Assembly (NCBI GenBank): GCA_964393865.1
Contig: CAYMUW010000066.1
Location: 1-11,050 of the forward strand
Direction: 5' to 3'
Source: Suilimivivens sp964393865
GTDB taxonomy: Bacteria; Bacillota; Clostridia; Lachnospirales; Lachnospiraceae
DNA: 11,050 bases
The notes beneath the pieces are model-generated. The model ran no database searches. It worked only from the letters and a program-made list of their open reading frames with translations, and was not told the origin of the DNA. The number at the start of each line of letters is the position of its first letter. Within the stretch, counting starts at the first letter, position 1. The position numbers were made by a program, and so were the translations under genes. Of the stretch, positions 6,558 through 11,050 are shown in pieces.

Positions 6558-6978
6558 ACCGATGGAAGCGGAAGATGTGGCGGCTGCTAGCCGGATAGAG
6601 AGTGAGGCTTTTTCCATGCCGTGGTCAGCGGAGGATTTTCTGGAAATGGTGGAAGCCGATTATGCATATTATTATGTGGCGGAAACCGGCGGTGAAATTG
6701 TCGGGTGCTGCGGCATCAGGAATCTTTCAGGAGAAGGGGAAATTACCAATGTGGTGGTGGATGCCCCGTACAGACAAAAAGGAATTGCCCGCAAAATGTT
6801 GGAATATATGTTAAATGAGGCTTCCCAAAACGGAATTGGTGACTGCACTCTGGAAGTGCGGTGCAGTAATTTGCCGGCAATTCATTTATATGAAAGTCTG
6901 GGATTTAAGGGGGAAGGGATAAGGCCAGGTTTTTATGACAGGCCTAAGGAAAATGCTCTGATTATGTGGAAAAGATAG
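6541..6978 (+). CDS. rimI: Ribosomal-protein-alanine N-acetyltransferase RimI (GNAT family)
   Basis: GNAT enzyme that uses acetyl-CoA to acetylate protein N-termini, with ribosomal protein S18 as the classic substrate. It is 145 aa, full length. The acetyl-CoA motif reads VVVDAPYRQKGIARKML (71-87) with the R/Q-x-x-G-x-A loop at 78-83. RimI-specific features are LEVRCSNLPAIHLYESLGF (104-122) and YDRPKENALIM (132-142). The start ATG lies inside the last codons of tsaB (17-nt overlap), so translation is probably coupled and no separate promoter is needed. The shift from the more common GxG to GIA is within family variation. Specificity beyond S18, such as other alanine-start proteins, cannot be judged. 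Confidence 0.93.
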   Translation: MDLNIRPMEAEDVAAASRIESEAFSMPWSAEDFLEMVEADYAYYYVAETGGEIVGCCGIRNLSGEGEITNVVVDAPYRQKGIARKMLEYMLNEASQNGIGDCTLEVRCSNLPAIHLYESLGFKGEGIRPGFYDRPKENALIMWKR

Positions 6979-7095
6979 GCAGAGCATGGAAGAATTACCA
7001 CTGTTTCTTATTTTTCTTTTATGTATAATAAGGTAAGGAAGGAAAGCGTTTAGTGGGGAGAATAAGCTTTCAACACATTAAAGGAGGATAAGACC

Positions 7096-7344
7096 ATGAG
7101 AATTTATATGGATGAAAATAAGCAGGAGCTTGCTGCAGTAATTTGCAATAAATGCAAAAAGGAACTGACGGTGGAAAACGGCATTATTACAGAAGGCTGT
7201 TATCATGGAGATTGCCAATTTGGTTATTTCAGTAAAAGAGATGGAATAAAGCATTCATTTGATTTGTGTGAGGAATGCTACAATAAATTTATTAAAAGTT
7301 TTGCCATTCCGGTAGAAGAGGAGGAACTTAAGGAATTGCTTTAA
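7096..7344 (+). CDS. Small six-cysteine (zinc-ribbon-like) protein, function unknown
   Basis: An 82-aa protein I cannot assign to a characterised family. It has two CxxC knuckles, C17-NK-C20 and C58-EE-C61. Between them are C35 and C40 (CYHGDC) plus His37 and His53, so four to six ligands are available for one or two metal sites. Aromatic stretches FGYFSKRDG and HSFDLCEECYNKF suggest a compact fold, and the tail is acidic (EEEELKE). Coding status is well supported by a perfect AAAGGAGG at 7080-7087, 8 nt before the ATG, and by position between rimI and rnz. The upstream gap (6979-7095) has a TATAAT at 7024-7029 but no clear -35, and a 6-bp leader stem (7042-7047 with 7066-7071). A translation- or redox-related role is guesswork. 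Confidence 0.85.
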   Translation: MRIYMDENKQELAAVICNKCKKELTVENGIITEGCYHGDCQFGYFSKRDGIKHSFDLCEECYNKFIKSFAIPVEEEELKELL

Positions 7345-7397
7345 GATGACGCCCTGTTTGATAAAAGCGGAATGGACAGCACAGATACGGAGGAACT

Positions 7398-8312
7398 ATG
7401 CTGGATATTTGTTTGCTGGGAACGGGAGGTATGATGCCGCTCCCATACCGCTACTTGACATCCATGATGGCCAGATATAACGGACAGAGCATATTAATTG
7501 ACTGTGGGGAAGGAACACAAATTGCCATGAAGGAAAAGGGATGGAGCCCCAAACCGATTGATGTCATTTGTTTTACCCACTTTCATGCAGATCATATCAG
7601 CGGACTGCCGGGAATGCTTCTCACAATGGGGAATGCGGAACGGACAGAGCCGCTGCTTTTGGTGGGACCAAAGGGGCTTTCCAAGGTGGTTGCATCTCTC
7701 AGAGTGATTGCGCCCGAGCTTCCCTTTGTCATTGATTGTCTGGAGCTTTCAGAGGCAGAGCATGTGATACGGTTTGACGGATTTCGGATTGAAGCCTTTA
7801 AGGTAAACCATAATGTTCCCTGTTATGGATACAGTATATGTATTGACCGGATTGGTAAATTTCAGGTGGACAGGGCTGTCGCGTTGGGGATTGAAAAGAA
7901 ATATTGGAATCGCTTACAGCGCGGAGAAACAATAGAAACAGAAGAAATGACACTTGTGCCGGAAATGGTGTTAGGGACTGCCAGAAAGGGACTTAAGGTA
8001 ACTTATTGCACAGATACCAGACCCACGGAGGGAATTGTTAAGCATGCTGCCGGGTCGGATTTATTTATCTGCGAGGGCATGTATGGAGAACCGGACAAAA
8101 AGGCCAAGGCGAAAGAAAATAAACACATGACCTTTTATGAGGCGGCAGAGCTGGCCAAAAGGGCACAGGTGCCGAAACTGTGGCTGACACATTACAGTCC
8201 TTCCCTGAACAGACCGGATGAGTACCTTCCGGCAGTAAGGAAGATTTTTCCCAATACGGAGGTTTGCAAGGACGGAAAAAGCATTGAATTAATGTTTGGG
8301 GATGAGGATTAA
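7398..8312 (+). CDS. rnz: Ribonuclease Z (tRNase Z), metallo-beta-lactamase fold
   Basis: Zinc-dependent endonuclease that matures the 3' ends of tRNA precursors, notably those without an encoded CCA. It is 304 aa, matching the short form. Metal ligands are visible: THFHADH (60-66; H61, H63, D65, H66), H138 in VNHNVPCYGY, D206 in CTDTRP, H243 in NKHMTF and H265 in WLTHYSP. VGPKGL (89-94) and the region 173-200 correspond to segments around the tRNA-binding arm. The usual RN of the N-terminal loop is replaced by PYRYLTS. That divergence leaves a small chance of another MBL-fold nuclease or phosphodiesterase. GGAGG at 7389-7393 lies 4 nt before the ATG. It follows the six-cysteine gene by 53 nt and likely shares its transcript. 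Confidence 0.88.
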   Translation: MLDICLLGTGGMMPLPYRYLTSMMARYNGQSILIDCGEGTQIAMKEKGWSPKPIDVICFTHFHADHISGLPGMLLTMGNAERTEPLLLVGPKGLSKVVASLRVIAPELPFVIDCLELSEAEHVIRFDGFRIEAFKVNHNVPCYGYSICIDRIGKFQVDRAVALGIEKKYWNRLQRGETIETEEMTLVPEMVLGTARKGLKVTYCTDTRPTEGIVKHAAGSDLFICEGMYGEPDKKAKAKENKHMTFYEAAELAKRAQVPKLWLTHYSPSLNRPDEYLPAVRKIFPNTEVCKDGKSIELMFGDED

Positions 8313-8348
8313 GAGATAATCATTCAGATTGAGGAAAGGAGGAGTACA

Positions 8349-8957
8349 ATGAAGAAAGAGAAAAAACGCAGTCGGGCTGATATAAAGGGATTTTTAGTCG
8401 GGGTTGTTCTACTGTGTCTCGTGATCGGATATTTTTATTATTTATCCAACAAAAACGCCAATGATGTCCAGAATGATGAAGTACAGGTTACAGTAGTGCA
8501 GGAAGCGCTGATGCGGAATTTGGAAAACAATTATCCTCCTTCTCCGAGAGAAGTGTTGAAATATTACGGTGAGCTTATGCAGTGCTTTTATTGCGAGGAA
8601 TACACGGAAGAAGAGTTTGTACAGCTGGCAATGCAGATACAGGGACTGTATGATGATGAGCTCGTGGCAAATAAGACCCAGCAGCAGTATCTGGAAGATC
8701 TTAAGTGGGATATTGATAATTTTAAGGAACAGGGAATTGTGGTGTCCAGTTATAATCTTCCCTCCAGTACGGATGTGGAGGAGTTTAAGCAGGACGGTTT
8801 CCGATGGGCAAAGCTTTATTGTAGCTTTACATTGCGAAAGGACACTCAGCTTGAGGTGACCAATGAGGTTTTCCTGCTTCGAAAGGATGATCAGGGGCAC
8901 TGGAAAATTTATGGATGGATGCTGGCAGAGGATGAGGAACAGCCAACACAGAACTGA
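8349..8957 (+). CDS. Membrane-anchored protein of unknown function
   Basis: A 202-aa protein with a Lys/Arg-rich N-terminus (1-13), one transmembrane helix at about 14-32, and a soluble, probably extracytoplasmic domain. The domain has a helical, acidic first half (about 47-120; PPSPREVLKYYGELMQCFY and EEYTEEEFVQLAMQIQGLYDDEL). The second half looks strand-rich (about 128-192; KLYCSFTLRKDTQLEVTNEVFLLRKD, HWKIYGWML), as in NTF2-like or similar small folds. I do not recognise a characterised family. I recall similar single-pass proteins at this place in Lachnospiraceae genomes, but that is memory only. AAAGGAGG at 8335-8342 supports the ATG. It lies 36 nt after rnz and 35 nt before tsaD, so it is in the same operon. 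Confidence 0.85.
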   Translation: MKKEKKRSRADIKGFLVGVVLLCLVIGYFYYLSNKNANDVQNDEVQVTVVQEALMRNLENNYPPSPREVLKYYGELMQCFYCEEYTEEEFVQLAMQIQGLYDDELVANKTQQQYLEDLKWDIDNFKEQGIVVSSYNLPSSTDVEEFKQDGFRWAKLYCSFTLRKDTQLEVTNEVFLLRKDDQGHWKIYGWMLAEDEEQPTQN

Positions 8958-8992
8958 TGTATTCCGGTTTGGACGGAGAAAGGTGAATTTTG

Positions 8993-10018
8993 ATGGATAA
9001 GGATGTTTACATATTGGCAATAGAAAGCTCCTGCGATGAGACGGCAGCTGCAGTGGTAAAAAACGGCAGGGAAGTGCTTTCCAATGTGATTTATTCCCAG
9101 ATTGCACTGCATACGGAATATGGCGGCGTAGTGCCGGAGATTGCTTCCCGTAAACATATTGAAAAGATCAATCAGGTTATTTTGCAGGCGCTTTCCGAGG
9201 CAGGGATGGAGCTTCACGACATGACCGCAATAGCTGTAACCTATGGCCCCGGATTAGTTGGGGCTTTACTTGTGGGAGTGTCAGCGGCGAAGGCAATCAG
9301 TTTTGCCAGCGGCATTCCGCTTGTGGGTGTGCATCACATAGAAGGGCATATCAGCGCCAATTTTATTGAAAATAAGGATTTGGAGCCTCCGTTTGTCTGC
9401 CTGGTAGTTTCAGGAGGACATTCTCATCTGGTGGTAGTGAAAGATTACGGCGAATATGAGATCATCGGCCGAACCAGAGATGATGCGGCGGGAGAAGCCT
9501 TTGACAAGGTGGCTCGTGCTATTGGACTGGGCTACCCGGGAGGACCTAAGATTGATAAGGCGGCTAAGGCAGGGAATGCGGATGCCATTCATTTTCCAAG
9601 AGCAAAGGTGGCAGACTCGGAATATGATTTCAGCTTCAGCGGCTTGAAATCGGCAGTGCTGAATTATCTCAATTCCTGTCAAATGAAGGGGGAGGAAATT
9701 GTCACAGAGGATGTGGCGGCTTCTTTTCAGAAAGCAGTAGTGGATGTTCTGGTGGAGCATTCCATGACTGCGGTACGAAAATACGGCTATGACAAGTTTG
9801 CAATTGCCGGAGGAGTGGCATCCAACAGCGGACTTCGGCAGGCTCTTGAAACGGCCTGTGGAAAAGAAGGTATCGCCTTTTATCATCCTTCACCTGTTTA
9901 CTGCACGGACAATGCGGCGATGATCGGGGCCGCCGCTTATTATGAATATATTAAGGGAGTGCGGCATGGCTTTGACCTGAATGCGGTACCGAATTTGAAG
10001 CTGGGAGAACGTGCATAA
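8993..10018 (+). CDS. tsaD: tRNA t6A37 threonylcarbamoyltransferase TsaD
   Basis: Catalytic subunit that transfers the threonylcarbamoyl moiety from TC-AMP to A37 of ANN-decoding tRNAs, working with TsaB and TsaE encoded upstream. It is 341 aa, the typical length. ASKHA-family motifs: ILAIESSCDETAAAVV (8-22), GGVVPEIASRKH (44-55), VTYGPGLVGALLVG (82-95), the metal-binding HIEGH (115-119), SGGHSHLV, GEAFDKVARAIGLGYPGGP, FSFSGLKSAV and, near the end, DNAAMIGAAAYY. The ATG at 8993 is taken, with GGAGAAAGG at 8975-8983. A TTG at 8990 would add one residue. The stop overlaps the ispD start by one base (TAATG). Separation from tsaE-tsaB-rimI by three genes is a local arrangement. In other bacteria all may be adjacent or dispersed. 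Confidence 0.97.
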   Translation: MDKDVYILAIESSCDETAAAVVKNGREVLSNVIYSQIALHTEYGGVVPEIASRKHIEKINQVILQALSEAGMELHDMTAIAVTYGPGLVGALLVGVSAAKAISFASGIPLVGVHHIEGHISANFIENKDLEPPFVCLVVSGGHSHLVVVKDYGEYEIIGRTRDDAAGEAFDKVARAIGLGYPGGPKIDKAAKAGNADAIHFPRAKVADSEYDFSFSGLKSAVLNYLNSCQMKGEEIVTEDVAASFQKAVVDVLVEHSMTAVRKYGYDKFAIAGGVASNSGLRQALETACGKEGIAFYHPSPVYCTDNAAMIGAAAYYEYIKGVRHGFDLNAVPNLKLGERA

Positions 10019-10740
10019 TGATGAAAAAAGAGGAGCGGACGGCTGCCATTGTGCTGGCGGCAGGAAGTGGAAAGCGAATGGGAAGCAGCACCAAAAAGCA
10101 ATACATGCTGATTGGGGAAAAGCCGGTGGTATATTATTCCCTAGAATGCTTTCAGGAAAGCTTTATAGATGAAATGATTCTTGTGGTCGGCGCAGGAGAG
10201 ACAGATTATTGCCGGAAGGAAATCGTTGAAAAATACGGTTTTGATAAAGTGAGTCATATTGTGGAAGGCGGCAAAGAACGGTATCACTCGGTGGCAATCG
10301 GCCTGCAAAGCATCAGGGACTGTAAATATGTGTTTATCCACGATGGGGCAAGGCCTATGGTTACCCGGGATATGCTGAACCGTCTGTTGAATTGCGTGAG
10401 AGAGGAAAATGCCTGTGTGGCAGGCATGCCCGTCAAGGATACCATTAAGATAGCGGATGAGGAAGGCAGCATTGCAGCTACGCCGAACCGCAGGTTGGTT
10501 TGGATGGTGCAAACGCCTCAGGTGTTTGAATTTTCCTTAATTAAATCTGCTTATGCCGCTTTGCTGGAGCAGGAAGAGGATTTCCTGCAGAAGGGGGTAG
10601 CGATAACGGACGATGCAATGGTTTTAGAGACCTTGACCGGCCATAAGGTAAAGCTGGTGGGAGGGTCCTATGAAAATATCAAGATTACGACACCGGAGGA
10701 CATAGATATAGCAGAGCTCTTTTTGTCTAAAAAAGATTAG
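10018..10740 (+). CDS. ispD: 2-C-methyl-D-erythritol 4-phosphate cytidylyltransferase IspD
   Basis: Third enzyme of the MEP isoprenoid pathway: it joins MEP and CTP to give 4-diphosphocytidyl-ME and pyrophosphate. It is 240 aa, the usual length. Motifs: IVLAAGSGKRMG (11-22) with Lys27 for nucleotide binding, VEGGKERYHSVAIGL (82-96), FIHDGARPMV (106-115), MPVKDTIK (137-144), VQTPQVF (164-170), ITDDA (196-200) and NIKITTPEDI (220-229). The extra residues between MG and Lys27 and the C-terminal NIKITTPEDI fit true IspD rather than TarI, though the two families are close. The start overlaps the tsaD stop by one base and gives MMKKEERT. A second ATG at 10021 is equally usable. No ispF follows, and the gene is the last of the run. 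Confidence 0.92.
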   Translation: MMKKEERTAAIVLAAGSGKRMGSSTKKQYMLIGEKPVVYYSLECFQESFIDEMILVVGAGETDYCRKEIVEKYGFDKVSHIVEGGKERYHSVAIGLQSIRDCKYVFIHDGARPMVTRDMLNRLLNCVREENACVAGMPVKDTIKIADEEGSIAATPNRRLVWMVQTPQVFEFSLIKSAYAALLEQEEDFLQKGVAITDDAMVLETLTGHKVKLVGGSYENIKITTPEDIDIAELFLSKKD

Positions 10741-10943
10741 GAGGCGAAAGGTGACTTTTGAAATCTGAAATAATAAAATTAAGAAAGAACTCAAAAAGAA
10801 CTCAAAATGTGACGGCATGCAAATAACGCTTCATTGTATTAAGGTGGAACAATCTGCAAACCCTGCCTGATTGCGCCTGTTTCCGGTGAAAAACGGACTA
10901 AGTAAAAAAGGTGGAATAAAAATGAATGAAAATGAAAAAAGTG
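10741..10943 (+). other. Gene-poor spacer between ispD and tRNA-Ser, with an 11-bp tandem repeat
   Basis: No convincing gene lies here. A GGAGG at 10740-10744 precedes a GTG at 10751 that reads only five codons before TGA. A TTG at 10758 opens 22 codons to a TAA at 10824. AAGAACTCAAA is repeated head to tail at 10785-10795 and 10796-10806. No terminator with a clear stem and T-run is visible after ispD: the only hairpin-like piece is a 4-bp TCCG/CGGA stem near 10882-10897 without a T-run. The region is A-rich from 10760 to 10807 and again from 10885 to 10943. Confidence 0.6.
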
Positions 10944-10969
10944 TTGACACTCTCAAATTGATTTGCTAG
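10922..10969 (+). CDS. Possible 15-codon ORF overlapping the tRNA promoter
   Basis: AAAGGTGG at 10907-10914 lies 7 nt before an ATG that reads MNENEKSVDTLKLIC and stops at TAG 10967-10969. The -35 of the tRNA promoter lies within the frame, and the stop codon is also the start of the -10 hexamer. It is too short to judge by codon use and has no recognised family. A chance frame is the simplest explanation. Confidence 0.2.
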   Translation: MNENEKSVDTLKLIC

Positions 10970-10972
10970 AAT
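10944..10972 (+). promoter_or_regulatory. Strong sigma-A promoter of tRNA-Ser
   Basis: TTGACA at 10944-10949 and TAGAAT at 10967-10972 are separated by 17 bp, with an extended -10 TG at 10964-10965. Transcription should begin near 10979, about 24 nt before the mature tRNA. A short GCGC/GCGC stem (10980-10983 with 10994-10997) can form in the leader that RNase P would remove. Confidence 0.88.
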
Positions 10973-11002
10973 AATCATTGCGCTGACTGAGAGGCGCGAC
11001 AT

Positions 11003-11050
11003 GGAGAGGTATCGAAGTGGTCATAACGAGGCGGTCTTGAAAACCGTTTG
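11003..11050 (+). tRNA. tRNA-Ser (anticodon UGA), 5' part, cut by window end
   Basis: The visible bases fold as the first half of a tRNA. The acceptor 5' strand is GGAGAGG (11003-11009), then T8-A9. The D-stem is TCG/CGA (11012-11014 with 11027-11029) around a loop with GTGGT. A complete anticodon arm has stem GCGGT/ACCGT with one G-U pair and loop CTTGAAA. The anticodon TGA is at 11038-11040 and reads UCN serine codons, chiefly UCA. The long variable arm, T-arm and acceptor 3' strand lie beyond the window, so CCA encoding cannot be checked. Confidence 0.92.

Noticed and set aside
6602..6814. 70-codon frame on the + strand inside rimI
   Set aside because: Out-of-frame shadow of a well-supported GNAT gene, with no own ribosome binding site.
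7002..7029. Possible promoter before the six-cysteine gene (TATAAT at 7024-7029)
   Set aside because: The -10 is consensus, but the best upstream hexamer at 16 bp is TGTTTC, a poor -35. Not called as a feature, though a weak promoter is possible.
8569..8859. 96-codon frame on the + strand inside the membrane-anchored protein gene
   Set aside because: Shadow frame rich in Ser/Arg/Cys/Trp. The other frame has the ribosome binding site and transmembrane helix.
8442..9107. Open frame of 221 codons on the - strand
   Set aside because: Antisense to the membrane-anchored protein and tsaD start. Both sense genes have good ribosome binding sites and family or operon support.
10841..10856. AAGGTGGAAC resembling the T-box antiterminator motif before tRNA-Ser
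   Set aside because: It lacks the conserved GGNACCGCG core, the specifier stem and a terminator, and a T-box would not precede a tRNA gene.
1..11050. Search for CRISPR arrays, insertion sequences, phage genes or defence islands
   Set aside because: No spaced repeats, terminal inverted repeats, transposase, integrase or toxin-antitoxin motifs seen. Gene content is housekeeping and transport.

Overview
The window looks like chromosomal DNA of a low-to-moderate GC Gram-positive anaerobe, most plausibly Lachnospiraceae (Clostridium cluster XIVa). The grounds are strong AAGGAGG-type ribosome binding sites, near-consensus sigma-A promoters, an FMN riboswitch in front of an ECF-type riboflavin transporter, and a tsaE-tsaB-rimI / rnz / tsaD / ispD gene order with small family-restricted membrane proteins between. 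This placement is inference from gene content, not from a database match. All protein genes lie on the + strand.

Region 1 (1-1048) is a riboflavin uptake unit. It holds the 3' end of an FMN riboswitch cut by the window edge, its intrinsic terminator, ribU, and a terminator after ribU. Region 2 (1174-4686) is an ABC export operon. A near-perfect promoter carries a 10-bp inverted repeat over its -10 box and drives a MacB/LolD-type ATPase, a HlyD/MacA-type membrane fusion protein and a MacB/FtsX-type permease. This resembles the YknXYZ class of Gram-positive tripartite systems, with the accessory protein facing the cell surface because there is no outer membrane.

Region 3 (4740-10740) is a long, tightly spaced housekeeping run that is probably largely co-transcribed. 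It contains a YcxB-like membrane protein, tsaE, tsaB, rimI, a small six-cysteine protein of unknown function, ribonuclease Z, an unknown membrane-anchored protein, tsaD and ispD. TsaB, TsaD and TsaE make the t6A modification of ANN-decoding tRNAs (TsaC is not in the window). RNase Z matures tRNA 3' ends, RimI acetylates N-termini of ribosomal and related proteins, and IspD acts in the MEP isoprenoid pathway. The unifying theme is translation and tRNA maturation.

Region 4 (10741-11050) is a gene-poor spacer with an 11-bp tandem duplication and a short ORF. It then holds a strong promoter and the 5' part of a tRNA-Ser(UGA), truncated by the window end.

I see no mobile element, CRISPR array, phage gene or clearly novel multi-gene system. 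The points most worth a second look are the operator-like palindrome on the ABC promoter, the hairpin and orphan Shine-Dalgarno between the ATPase and fusion-protein genes, the 5' hairpin of the YcxB-like transcript, and the small six-cysteine protein between rimI and rnz.
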